Counted from the first letter of the stretch, positions 47,340 through 59,864 are shown. The stretch is DNA of 64,000 nt from Membranipora membranacea (GCA_914767715.1 OU612071.1:24737681-24801680); one strand, 5' to 3'. A program made the numbers and translations. Notes: generated by a model not told the origin, from the sequence alone.

Positions 47340-48410
47340 AGTCAGGACTGACCAGGGCGATTTATGGCAAGTTAGTGGCTTGAAAATGTGAGGGTGGGCC
47401 ATGTTGGTACTTCGCACAAACACCGCACAGCAGTTAAATCTTGGGCGAGGTATGGGCGATCAGGTGCGATGTGTTGTGCGTAGTAATGGGGGTGTATCGA
47501 CCATGCATGGGCGGGAGTTGGCGTGACATGGGCGCGCACACCCCCGAAATGACCTCCTGCCGTAAAGCATGGGTCAGCCAAATAGTCTGGGACTAGAGTG
47601 GCGGCCGACCCTCCAACTAATTACAAAAACACCACTAGTCACTGCAGGGGAGTCGTTAGATCAGGCTTCTTCCCGAGACGTGAGGGAGGGTGGCCTCTTG
47701 TTCAGTTAATCTAGTTCCACCCCAACAAGGTATGGCTGGGTATGGTCAACATGTTGATAAGGTTGGTTTGGAAAAAGTATGTATGCGATTCATAAAAAAA
47801 CAACGTGGTACTTGTTATGCTAGTTTGTTGTTAACCTATGTTGCTTGCCAATCGCCAGATTAGGCAGCCGCTATGCATAGGTCTGATTCATGCAGATCAT
47901 GCATATAGCTGGGTTGATACACAAAATTTCTGATTCAATTCATTATCAATTGAGGTGACAAAGTTTCTAATTCAATTTGATACAAGCTTTCAATCAATCT
48001 TTGTATATCAATATTACAGATCATTATCATCCTCCCTGTGGGACAGCCTTAGGAATCAGGCTTAATCACTTTTTTTGCTGTTAATTAGCAAAATAAAATT
48101 CCATTGTCGTGATCAGGAGTTAACCTGGGTTTTTCGCCGAAAATCATGTTTTTGTCAATGATTCGGGGAAATATTTTACTAGCCAACTTTATATATTACT
48201 ACCCTGGAAAGGTCTACTGAAAACATCTCCTTGTCTAAGGCTCTCTTGATGCTGCTACCACTATAATTCTATACCAAAAATTTGATTTCTGATTAGTGCC
48301 ATGTGGTTGAAAGTTCAAGTTTTGTTTACAAACATTGTGTAGGAATATATAATTAGTTTAAATAACCGAAATTGCTTTGAAGTATGTCAACATGTATTTA
48401 TACATTATAA
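47340..48410. other. no recognised gene; locally GC-rich
   Basis: At 47380-47590 the base composition is clearly richer in G and C than the neighbourhood. A minus frame there (47372-47581) has no recognisable domain. The rest is AT-rich non-coding sequence. Confidence 0.4.
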
Positions 48411-48417
48411 TACTTTA

Positions 48418-48770
48418 CTTAAACTACTGCTGCCACTCATGCAAATTTGTGCTCGTTGAATTCTGCATAGCTCCAAGATATTCAATTGAGACTTAAATCT
48501 CATAATTGTCACCTAATGGGCAAATAATTTGCACAAACTGATCTTCAAAATCAGGGCATGAAATCTACGCACCAGCTTATGACGTGTACAGTATGCAGTA
48601 ATAATACGGTGACTACGTCACCCGTGCCTGTAGATAATTAATTTCATACCCTAATTTTGATGATCAATTTGTGCATATTATTTGCTCAGATTGCAGCCTC
48701 ATTTTATTAGTTTTGAGCTATACAGAATTCTATAAGCACACATTTGGCTGTGTGGCAGCAGTGGTTCAAG
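48418..48770. mobile_element. palindromic MITE, 353 bp
   Basis: The arms beginning CTTAAACTACTGCTGCCAC (48418) and CTTGAACCACTGCTGCCAC (complement ending at 48770) pair imperfectly over roughly 150 bp each, around a short centre near 48590. A related fragment is at 34131-34245. It has no coding capacity. Confidence 0.72.
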
Positions 48771-48779
48771 TAATTTTAT

Positions 48780-49420
48780 GATTCAAATGTAGTGAATTAT
48801 TATCCTAATAATAAAAATAGATCATCGATAATGAGTAGTGCAAGCGTTTTCTCATCGGACGGATACATGAGCCAACATGAAATGCATGATTGTTGACAGG
48901 TAGATGATATCTAAGGTTAGTGAGGCTCTTTAGAGCTGATTGCTCAGTGTATGGAGCTGATTGTTCTGTTGTTGAAGGAGGTGGTAGTTCTATCTAAGAT
49001 GCATTCATACATCATCATGAAAATCAGAATAAAGGTGAGTGCATCAGCTGAAATGGCAATCAGTTCATGAGTTAATTATAACTCTTGAGGCACTGTCTGC
49101 GAGTGTAATAAATAAATCATACATTTGTAAGCTCAACAATAAGGGCTTTCTGTCAGTGTAATGCAGCTCTGTTTTATTACAACAGTCAATACACAGACAT
49201 AGATCTGACAGTCACAGCAGCCTCCTGCCCTTTCTGGTCACAGACAGTAGACTCTAGTAGTAGAGTAATAGATGAGGAGCTAGGACTTGAATAGTAAAAA
49301 AGGGGTATTCTCTCCTCTGCTGCAATTGATAATACACCTGTGATGTCCAATATGGAGTTAACAGTAACATAAAGTTATACAGGAGGGGAGATACGTGTCA
49401 GAGGTATAGCTGGAGGAGAA
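48780..49420. other. no recognised gene
   Basis: This stretch lies downstream of the IS630-like gene on its strand. I see no second gene or repeat that I can support. Confidence 0.4.
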
Positions 49421-49422
49421 GA

Positions 49423-51490
49423 TTAAAAGAAATGTAAGTTCTCATCTTCATCATCATCTCTACTTTCATCGCCGTCCAGGTGTATCATGATAGGCTCTAT
49501 CTGAGGGATGTGGAGGTTGTAATTTTCCATATCTTCTTTCTCACTCCTCATGATTTGCAGCTCAACTTTAGCCTATGCATTGTTGTAAAGACTGCGGCCT
49601 TCATAGTATAGCATGTATACCAGAAATATAGAATTAGTGTTTGCTCAATCATGAATCACAAGATTTTGATGGTTAGATATGAATCACACTTAACATATTA
49701 TAGTAATTGACACACTTACATCACTCATCCTCCGGAATGTGTTGTGTCTGGCAATATAGTTCTTGACCAGACCCAACATTTGTTCAATTTGATTCAGCAG
49801 CCCGGAGTGGTATGGTGTCTGTGAACAACTTTATATGTGTCCACTTCCTGTATTGAGAGATATTGCAATCTTATATTATTATCATACCCTATAGGAGTAA
49901 AGTATTCGCAGGAGGAAAGATTGCTAACTTTATATCAAGCTAACATTTACTCGTCCTCTTTACTTTAATTAGACTCTCACCTCAGCTATCAAAAATCAAG
50001 TTCTAGCTCACATCCCCAAACTAGCTGATACACCCAATATTACATTCAAAATTGCTTAATTGCTTACTTTTCTCTTTCAATTATCATTGGTTACAATAAT
50101 CCATGGTTGGACTCACTTTAGCTTTTAGTTTCAGCTTTGCCAAGAGCTGATCCTTTGTGTCTGAGGCTGCAAAACTGAATCTCCGGTTTTGCTGCTGCCA
50201 TCCTTGAAAGGCGGTTTTCTGTTCTAGAATGGTAGGAGGCATAGTAAGTAATACTTAAAGATTAGCCCTGATATAAAATTCTGCTTTTATTTATAAGTTA
50301 TTAAAGGGAGACCACTATGTCATTTTTGACCGTTGATGGAATTATATTAAGGTTACTCATCACATTGTTGTAGAAAAACTGTATTTCATGGTCAGAAAGT
50401 GGCTGCAAGGAATGCAAGTCTTGTAGCATTACCATTCTTTTACATGTAGGTTAACTTTCTTACCCTGTCTTCGAAGAGTTTGACGTTCACTTCCGTGTGG
50501 TTATCCGAGTCATCCCTGCCCGCTTTAAATACCAAGCTGTTACCACCCCAGCCTCCTTTCCCAACTGCCTCTATATATAAAATGAGATTAAATTGTGGAA
50601 TTGTCTGTATACAAAACAAGGCTAGATAATTGCTGAACATTGTTTTCATTTCTGATAGAGATGTTTAGTTTTAGGGCCACTAGATTTGAACTAGCAGTGA
50701 ATTCAATCATGCAAATTCGTGAAAGGAATTATAGTTAGTGAATGTTAGCTAGCAATTACTTATAATTTACCCAACAGTATCCATCTACAGCCCTTCTCAC
50801 TTTTAGTCGGTATCTCCACTGATTCGGTCTGTTCCTTTTATCCTCCATTCCATTGTCCGCTGGCATTTTGTATCTTGAATATTCATGTTAATTTTAAAGA
50901 GCTTCCTATAAATCTGGAGGTTTAATCGTATTATGATTTGCTATTCTTTTAGATTTACATCATCTGTTGTAGTATCTCTTACACAGAAAATTAATTGAGA
51001 TTATGTCACCAAATGCCTTGAAGCTTTATCTGAATCCAGATACAGACTCTGCCAAACAAGCTCCCTGCTCACTTCTTTGTCCAAAATCTTTGAGGTCTTC
51101 TAAGCGGACCATTAGGTCCTTCTCTATCCGCTGCATAGCCTCCTTTCTTATGCAGTTGTCATCAAGAGGTTTAGTTTTGTTTGATTGTACCTCTAGAGTT
51201 AATAGTTACTTGAGAGAATCTGTTACCTGTTGGTCTGTTGTGAGTTTCCGATAAATGTATCAATATTCACTGGGGAAGTTATTGTTAAAGAACCCAAAGA
51301 ACTAAATATAAGAGTGTGCTTCCTTTTTAAGCTTGTTTAAATAGTTTCAATGTAATGTACTATTGTGAATGCTTACCTTCTCTGGGCCCTGTGGATAAAT
51401 CCCTTAGAACAACCTACGGCCACCCTGAGCCTTTCATATGGCCTGTTAACACTGATTCGACCGCTATTTCTCGCTTCATGGTTGAAGAAA
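49423..51490 (-). CDS. Tc1/mariner-IS630-like transposase-derived gene, multi-exon
   Basis: The last four exons join in phase and end in TAA: 50570-50464, 50218-50117, 49818-49720 and 49572-49423. They read VGKGGWGGNSLVFKAG; KTAFQGWQQQNRRF with DTKDQLLAKLKLKAK; then TPYHSGLLNQIEQMLGLVK and NYIARHNTF; then an acidic tail (HLDGDESRDDDEDE). The third exon matches the LPPYHxxLNPIExxWxxxK block of DDE-type IS630/Tc endonucleases. The catalytic Glu is present and the usual Pro of NPIE is Gln. Upstream, PYERLRVAVGCSKGFIHR (exon ending near 51377) looks like the helix-turn-helix, and 51040-51190 and 50770-50870 hold plausible middle exons whose joins I could not settle. The first two catalytic Asp residues were not located. 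Confidence 0.6.
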
Positions 51491-51599
51491 TCATAAAAGT
51501 TGCTTGTTATTGAATAAATATAAGTAATCTTTTTTACTTCCTTAACTTCCAAGCAAACGATAGTCTCTTTAGCTTGAATTTCATATAACAATTAATATG

Positions 51600-52705
51600 T
51601 GTTGTGATATTGTATCTCACTTTTAGAAAACTGTTGGGCCACAGGCTAGGAATGAATTACTTATTTGTGTAGCAGCCACCTTAAACAAGGGAAACACTTC
51701 TCCGAAAGTAGTGCCAATTGTAGCCCAAGTTCCTATACATTATGTTTATGTTCATTTTAGTTTCGCTTGTGTCAGTACTCGGGCTACGAAATGTCCTGAA
51801 TCAGAAAATATTATCAACTGAGTCGAACCATTTTTATCTGGTGCTGAGGGGTCTACAGTCTGACCATCAGTGTGATTAATCGGGTTAAGGTGGTGCTGGT
51901 GCCGAGTATGTTCAAAAATGACTTAAACATTGTTTCACTTCAGTAAGCAGGATTGTCTATCAAATGTATAAATTTTAATTTCTGGCTAACTCTTGGCGGA
52001 GTATGGTTAGGGTTTCCCTTAAGAGAAAAGTAGCTACATAACGCAAATTTAATATGTATGTATGTATTGAAAGATATGACAAACTTATGACAAAGTCAAA
52101 GATAGTAACAAACTTTAGTGAACTAACATGATATAAAATCTACAATTAAAGTTGGAAATCATGCGGCTATCAATAATTTCCATGAATATTATTTAAAATC
52201 ATCCTCAGACAAATCTTTTGGTGGAGAGTGTGTTTGGTCAACTTGGTTTGAAAAATTGAAATACAACAATCACCTGTGGTCTGTTTTAAACAATATAAAT
52301 ATAACAATATAACAATATAAAAACTCTTCTAGTGTCGGTCAAGTACTGCTGACCATTTCTCGAACTTCTCCCTGATATTAGAGGTCTAAACATTAATCTT
52401 AATCCCAAATGAAAACTTACATGACTCAATGAGACAGTTAGGTGTCATCAGGGGTATATAACAATATCTATTTCTTGATAACGCAAGTATGTAGATTCAA
52501 AATTGACAGGATCAAACAGTGATACTTGCATGCAAGCCAGCTTCTTCCACTATGATGGCAACATAATTTACATTACTGATTAAATTTATAAAAATAGAGA
52601 AGCCCATTAGATTATGCAGAGCTCTGTAAAGTTTGTTTTGTGTGTACAGTATATGTCAGCCTAGAATGAAGGATTTACCTGCATATTTTTGGGTTGTAAG
52701 TGGCT
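51600..52705. other. no recognised gene
   Basis: AT-rich sequence between the IS630-like gene and the 3' end of the PAN/C-type lectin gene. I found no clear polyadenylation signal that I would assign. Confidence 0.4.
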
Positions 52706-52711
52706 TATAAC

Positions 52712-55700
52712 TTAGAGTGTTTCACACATGTAGGAAAGAAATTGATTACAATGAATATCCAATATTTTAACGGAAGTACTGGTATATAAGGACCCACATG
52801 CAGCTACATTTTCGTTTGGCTGACCACTATGCCATATTGGGTCACTTGTAGAAACTCGGTCTGTCTTAATTCCCTGCCATCTCCATCCGTTCATATCTCT
52901 CAGCCCTATCCAGAGACGCCCTCGCCATCCTGTAGTAAGTTAAAAGACCCAAAGTAATGTATAACTGAAAATATTGACAGATAAAACTGAGGCTACTTTT
53001 TCGATTGTTCAAGAGTTAAATAATCTATGAAATGGTTCTCTTCCCACTGCGATACATAGAAGATGTCTATGTCAGTGTCATAGCCTAGTACATATCAAAG
53101 GGAAGAGTGGTGATTGAACTTGCTTGATGAGAGTTCATTCAAGAGGAAGAGGGTTTGAATTACTTGTTTACGCTCGAAAAATAGTTTTGCAAATTTTGCA
53201 GTAGGACCTGCAAATTGTGATGTTTTGCCGGGTCTGTTATGTCCAAGTTGCGCAGGTAAGGTAAGGAAATGTGGTTATCGGAAAGCCTATCCAGTGGAAA
53301 AAATCTAGTGGTAGCTAGGTTTCTACAACATATCCTGACACATGATACCACAACGTGTTTACCAAAATTAGGCAACGATGTAGCAACATAATGACAATGT
53401 TGTAGTCTCGGGATAACCCCTTGAGTTTTAAATGAACCGTTAGTGGTACTTTAAGTAGGCATTTACTTTATTAGGAGAAATGCCGGAGCATCATTATGCA
53501 CTTAAAGCTTATGCTAGCCTGTGACTCAACACCAATTCACCGTAGTACACTCAGACTTGCATTGTATACAGTCTTTATAATACAAGTATTTTCGCATCCA
53601 CACATCAGATCATAGGATTGTCATAACAATCGAGGACGATTGCAACTAAGGGAGTGCAAAATATGTCGCATACACAGCAGCAAACAGGAGAATTGTCTAT
53701 ACCAACAATGACACAACAACAACACCCAATATCTTAGCCAGCATCATCATCAGTACACTCAAACCTTGACTGGAGGACACGCAGTTACCAGCCGGTGCAT
53801 ATCACCTCAAATCCGGGATATGCAAATAGATTCCAATCTAAATTCTATTCTTAACACCGGCGCCAACAGAGACAATTCAGAATTAGCAACTCTTGTGGCC
53901 GATCAACCCACGCTTGTGGCCGATCAACCCTCTTTTTGCAGTAATTGAAAATTGTGTTTAAATCTTGTTTTTTTGCTTATTGACGTCAGCAGTTTTTTAA
54001 TGTGTCTGGAACCATGCTATATAAGAGCATGGTTCACCAATGAAAGTCATGATTGATTTGTTTGGCGACCCTCTGGTCGTCAAGCAGCGCTCTTTGTTTG
54101 CAACTTCATTCTGGAGACAGGTCAGTTTTTAAACATGAAAGTTTTACAGTTTTTATTATAATATTTTCATTTATTGTACAGTAGTGATATTTATAGGGAA
54201 ATAGAACTCGCCTTATTATTTAATAATGGCACAGTATAACATTTGGTTGGATTATCTATACCATCAACTAAGCCAGCATGCATGGCATCATTGACTAGAA
54301 AGTATGACTTGTAGAAATAAGACATGCATTGTTAAGTTGAATTGTGTTTGATGTTAAACTTGATAAGAATTAAAAGGCATGCTCTTGAGTCAAGTGTTAT
54401 ATCTCGAAATAAATGAGATCACAATTATATAAATAAGTCAGTGTCACATAGTGAGCATCATCATACCGAGCTCGTGAGCACAGATCTCAGTAGCGGAGAG
54501 TTAATGTGGTGACTCCATGACCCGGAATCCCACAGTATTATGATCATTTTGATCAGCACAGTCCTAGGAGGCTGAAGCTGCTTCACTAGTGTGAAGTCCT
54601 GTTTATGAAAAAACAGAGGGTGGGCTGCCCCTAAAGAGGGACGCAAGTTGCCCGAAGTCCTCGTACTGAGAGTGTGAAACATCATAGTACACTAGAATGC
54701 ATCCTAGAGGTGAGGCCATGGTGGACCTCCTAATTGTGAGTGTGCAGCAAGCTGCCAGAAACTGAAACAGGCACTAATCAGCCATTAGCCATGACACTTT
54801 GATCTTAGCCAATATGCCGAGAAGCAATCCAGCGATCCCCCCTGTTTATGACAAAACAGAGGTTGGGCTGCCCCTAAAGAGGGACGCAAGTTGCCCGGAG
54901 TCCTCGCACTGAAAGTGTGATACATCTTAGTAAACTAGAATGCATCCTAGAAGTGAGGCCATGGTGGACCTCCTAATCGTAAGTGTGCAGCAAGCTGCCA
55001 GAAACTGAAACAGGCACTAATCAGCCATTAGCCATGACACTTTGATCTTAGCCAATAGGCTGAGAAGCGATCCAGCGATCAGGAGAGCATTTATACCATT
55101 TACACATCTATTACAGTGTAATTCTCTTTATTTTAAACAGCCATCCGAACCTAAAAGGTGCTTATTCATGAAAATATAGACATCAAACATGTTATTTACA
55201 ACTATCTGCCGTATGAATTCAACCCTGTGACATAGTAAACAATTAAATCACTTTTTTTTTGGTCAATGCCATTACGGAGGAGGAAAAATGATTTTGAATG
55301 GTCAAACCGCACCAACAGGGGAGAAAATTCTATAATAGTCATGTTGCTCCACCCCCAGTTTTCATCTGGTTACAAGAATACGCAATGCAGTTGATGTCAC
55401 CAGAGCTAAATTTTGTATTGAACGAATAGCTTTTTGATTATTTTTTGTGTCGATATCAGAGAGTAGTAGCTACATAAATGGATAGTGATGCAGTAACGGC
55501 AGGGCAGAGTTTCGCCTCTAAGGGAAGATACATGATTTTCATAACATTGCCAAAACCTTACACTGTGGTCCCAACCACTTTAAAAAATATTTCGTTAACT
55601 CGATTAAAATTTCTGATTTCTGGATAATAACAAAACTTTGAAAAATACAAGCTAAATGAAACATGACAAAAGTATATTAATCTACAGTGAATACATGTCC

Positions 55701-58700
55701 AGATTTACTCATAGACAAGTCGTCTTAATAACATGTGTTAAACTGGCTGCTTGTGACCACGTGCCCACTGGGTAGATTTGGAATTGATTGCCACAAATTA
55801 CAGATATAATGTTATTAGCAGAGACTGATGGATTGATTTCTACTAGTTTGTTTATTTCATGTCCTGTCTTTGACTATCAACTCTCCATAAAAATCTCTAT
55901 ATTTCAGTCTCGCATAAAATCCTTACTCTAAACAATATGTTGTGACAAATGGGAGTTTGTTGAGACAGGATTACACGAACACGGTATAATACAAAGTGAT
56001 ATATACCTGATGGTGTGTCCGCAGCCTGCCTAAACTGCTGAAGCCACTCCAGAGATGCTTCTGTATCAAACACTGCGAGATGTTCTCCTGATCCCTCACA
56101 GTTTGCTTTAGCTGTTCCCCAGTATGTTTCCACAGTGACAAGTCGAATGCATGTAGAGGTCACTGGATTCAGCACATATGGACCACCGCATCCTGCAAAA
56201 GATTGAAGCTATATATTAGAACTGGTGTTCGATAGGGTTAATCAAATTATCTTTGAATTCACACAACTTGCCCCTGAGGCTACATGCAGACCCTGTATAC
56301 TCATTGTGTTTAAGGTATAGTAACGGTGTCGGTGAATTTTTATAATACCTTTATGGTCGGATAGGTAATTTGAAACTATTGCTTATACAAAATTATTTTT
56401 TGCAATATCTTCATCGGTTTATTTTTTATTGCTAATTACAGTATTTACTACAATTACTACGAATACTATGAAACAGAGCGCGAGAAAATTATTATGAATG
56501 AAATTATTCACACTTTGCGCATGACGCAACGAGCTATACACGCAGTATGTGAAATCAGCTATCAGCTGGAAATGGTGGTGTAATAGCAGTCTGATAACAC
56601 AAACAACTGCTTTGGGCATGACAATCAGAGGATAATGACAGCATTGATCATGAAACAATAGGATATTTGAATATGACAGAACAGGCTAAAATATGCACAA
56701 AGTTGTCTCTTCAATGTCAGGAGGAAGACAATTCACTCTGTCTTTTTTACAGCTGATGTTGAAATATCCTGCTGATTCCCAAATTATTGGTCATCAAATT
56801 AGGTCAACTGGAAACATCTCTGTTTCATTCATAAAAAATTATTATCTGATTACTGAAGGGGAGATTATGTCGTATTATTGGCCACAGATTTGGATAAACA
56901 TGTCCAAACTCGTCAAAAACCATCATAAAACAAAGTTAAAATCATAACTCACACCTTCAAGAAATATGAATATGGAATTCAAAGGGGATAAGTGACAAAT
57001 TGTGTTTTAAGAGGTGAGTCACCCCCATAGAGCAGATTTGCTTCCTGTGTTCAGTAGGTCAACTTTGAGAGGTGATACAGTTGTTGCTATGGTAGCTAAG
57101 TTGAAGAGCACCATCACGCCGCTGCAATCAGTTGGTTTACTAAAATAACTGGCAATCAATCAATGCTGAGGCCTTCTATATCTTCAGAAAAATAACTCCA
57201 TATCATACCATGTTTTATCATTGAGAAAATAATCAAACATCCCCTACTGATAGAAATGACAGCTTGTAGAGCGTTAATGATCGTTTATCAATTACACAAT
57301 GGTCACACCGTTGTCATGAGGAGTCAATGCATGCAACGGATACAATAAATCATGTCAGGTGCTCAAATTGTGTTAGATAAATAACTAAATGCACAGATGA
57401 GCTAATGAGCAAATATTACTTTCCTTTACACAGTGGTGTTCACTCCCAAAGTCTATGCAGGAGAATTTTTTGTCCATATATATACATTTTGAAGTCTCTA
57501 GAATTGTTAACTAGGGTTTTTTATGCTGTCAGATTAGAATTCAGCTGTGAGGACACCAAAAAGAAACCTCATGTCTGGCACATAATTATGCGTTACTTCA
57601 TCGTGCACAAAAAAGCACTCAGGACCCAAATTGAAGGAATATGATGATAAATAATTCAACCTCACCTTCTTTATAAACCGTTTTTCAAAAATCAAGAAGA
57701 AAACCAATTCAATCTCTATGCTACAGCTGCCTGAAAGTTCCCTTTTCAGCAAAATACGTGATGTTCGTGCAGTCATGACGCGACGTCAAAAGACATTACG
57801 TCCTCGACTCTCAAAGAAATATACTCTTACCTAGATGGTCTTCCATATATGCCAAAATCAACTAATTCGGACAACTTTTTTTTAGGCGTTACTATACCTT
57901 AAACTTATCATGACAGCTTTGTGCCTTCATGACAATACAAGAATTTTGCTTATTTTAGGCCTCAATTGGTGGTGATTACATCGTCCACAGAAAATGAGCT
58001 TAACTCTTTTCTAAGATACAAAAGCAAACTAAAAAATTGTGGATATCAAATTCAGCGTACCTTTTGTGAGCGTTATCATACACCACAATTGCCCTTAAGA
58101 ATGCTATAAGAAGTGAGATTAAAAAAAATTACCGTTGAAGTTTAAAGTTTGGACTTATGGCTGGTGCTGACCTATGAAAATTTTGTTCATTGCTAATAAA
58201 AAAAAACACTGATGGTTATAGAACTTGGCATAATATGACAGTTCAAACAATAGTATCTGTCAGCCTTATTGAATTTTTTTTACACTATCGATCATAATGA
58301 GAATGAAGATACAAAAACAAATAACCTTTTTTTCTATTTCATAATCAATGAAGCTCCATAGCTCAAAAAACAGCCTATCAGGTAAAGTAGCTGTCCACCT
58401 AAACTGTTATCCAAGACTCAGGGCCCACCAACACAAGTGTCTTCAACATCAGTAGCTTTGCTTTATAGTAAATTGCTACGTCCCCCTGTATATCATGATA
58501 TCCAAATAGTGAAAGGTCCATGAGGCCAATGAATTTCATAGTTTTATGACTATAATGATGAAAAATGGTTCAATTCTTCATCAAATAATGTACAATAACT
58601 GGTAGTACAAGGTAATACCTACAAAACGTCAAACAATCTGAGATGCTTGCACTCTTTGATTACAGTCTGTCATTTTTTATTTGACAATCTTCAAACCTCC

Positions 58701-59864
58701 TAAAGCACACTAATCGAAATTCCTATTACCGGGAGGGGACAACTCTAGGATTTTACAGATGTCCAATTATTATACCGAAAAGCCTCTTACTTTTTCTCAT
58801 TTCATGCCAATACTTACCTATGAGCTGGTGAACCTCTTCCCCTTCGATGCAGGTGTTATTTGACTCCAACTCAACATAACTGCTAAGCCTGCAAGTCTTA
58901 GAAGATGCTGTGTAGCCAAAAAGTTTACATCCAGGAGCAGATGAGCAATTTGTTGCGCAGGACAGGAATCTTGGTGTTACAAGGTCTGCAACATAACTGT
59001 TCGAGGCAAGGCACTTTGAAGACTTTTTGAAACGAACACCATTTGACAACATTCCAAAGTACATCTACAATGACAAAAATTAAATGGATACTCATTCATG
59101 ATCTGTTCAACAGAAGATATGCTGGGAGAATTGAGTTCATCTTTCACTAACGACAACACAGTATCAATCCATTTTTTCCTGAATGGAGGGTGAGACAATG
59201 TTTATTTGGGCTGCATTGTGTTGAAGCATAAAATACAAATATCTTGATTTATACTATAGTTTGGATAAACAGCGGTCTCCCTCTGTTTATATAGCACTGT
59301 ATATCCAACAAAGGCTGAACAATTTTTATGATATTGTCGAATAGTTCAGAGGATAGCAAATATGTCTAGGAATGTGAAACTATATGTTATAAGGCAAATC
59401 CAACAACGACACATAATATATAGTTCCAATCCAATATGCTGTGACAGCTCAGAATCAGGTTGATGTCAGCAACAGAAAACATGCACCCTGAAACAGCTTC
59501 ATGTCTCGGAATAAAAACATATCTAAGATCTAGCAACCTTCCTAATGATATCATCGATATGGGAGCGTAAAAAACAGAAACCACAAGGTACAGCAAACAG
59601 TTGTATGGGCCTCAAAAACTCAATGTCTTACAGACCTCATATTATAGATGGCTTGGGTTGAAAAATACTGAATCAATCTGTAAGAGAAGAGTAATGTCTA
59701 TTTACTGCGTAAGGTTGTAATTACTCCTCTCTCACCCTCCCTACAATTGTTGCCTCAATGACTATGCTGTATCTAAAGCACGCCTAGATTTGGTTGATAA
59801 TATCACTCACCTTTACAAAGCAGGAGATGAACAAATAGTGGATGACAGGCGTTTTGAGTTCCAT
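52712..59864 (-). CDS. secreted PAN/apple + C-type lectin protein, complete four-exon model
   Basis: Exons: 59864-59811, 59064-58818, 56192-56007 and 52929-52712. All have GT-AG borders; lengths 54, 247, 186 and 218 nt sum to 705, an exact 234-residue frame ending in TAA. Exon 1 (MELKTPVIHYLFISCFVK) is a signal peptide. Exon 2 is a PAN/apple domain with PRFLSCATNCSSAPGCKLFG and ASSKTCRLSSY. Exons 3 and 4 make one C-type lectin domain: CIRLVTVETYWGTAKANC, then WIGLRDMNGWRWQG, WHSGQPNENVAACGSLY, DIHCNQFLSYMCE. QPN in the sugar-site position differs from the classic EPN or QPD; calcium-dependent sugar binding is possible, but specificity cannot be read. Further alternative exons in the long introns are possible. 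A TTAA element and a U2-SINE pair sit in its introns. Confidence 0.85.
53982..54038 (+). promoter_or_regulatory. promoter-like dispersed repeat, copy 2, with CRE and TATA
   Basis: TGACGTCA (a consensus CRE palindrome) is followed about 35 bp later by CTATATAAGAG within a palindrome of ACCATGCT and AGCATGGT. The same block, with a changed CRE, is at 44210-44264 on the other strand. It is likely a promoter or LTR/leader fragment of a transposon; no element body was identified next to it. Confidence 0.5.
54598..55071 (-). mobile_element. two tandem U2-headed SINE copies
   Basis: Two copies, 54598-54828 and 54841-55071, repeat at 243 bp. On the minus strand each begins ATYGCTTCTCRGCMTATTGG and continues CTAAGATCAAAGTGT, which matches the 5' end of U2 snRNA over about 35 nt with few changes. 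The U2 branch-site-pairing segment and everything beyond is replaced by an unrelated ~195-bp body ending AACCTCTGTTTTGTCATAAA. Both copies are followed by CCAGCGATC, so the pair may be a tandem duplication rather than two insertions. They lie in the last intron of the PAN/lectin gene. Confidence 0.82.
56310..57902. mobile_element. 1.6-kb DNA element with TTAA target sites
   Basis: GGTATAGTAACG at 56314-56325 is complemented at 57887-57898, and TTAA lies immediately outside both (56310-56313 and 57899-57902). TTAA duplication is typical of piggyBac and Kolobok elements. No transposase is seen inside, so it is non-autonomous. It lies in the PAN/lectin gene intron between exons 2 and 3. Confidence 0.75.
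58729..58745 (+). repeat. 17-bp perfect inverted repeat, left member
   Basis: CCGGGAGGGGACAACTC here is the exact complement of 61343-61359. The pair encloses exons 1 and 2 of the PAN/lectin gene. Its origin is unknown. Confidence 0.6.

Noticed and set aside
47372-47581. GC-rich His/Pro-containing minus frame as a gene
   Set aside because: No domain, no splice context and no start-region support; it probably just reflects base composition.
54598-55071. Genuine U2 snRNA genes
   Set aside because: Only the first ~35 nt match U2; the branch-site-pairing region, Sm site and 3' stem-loops are absent.
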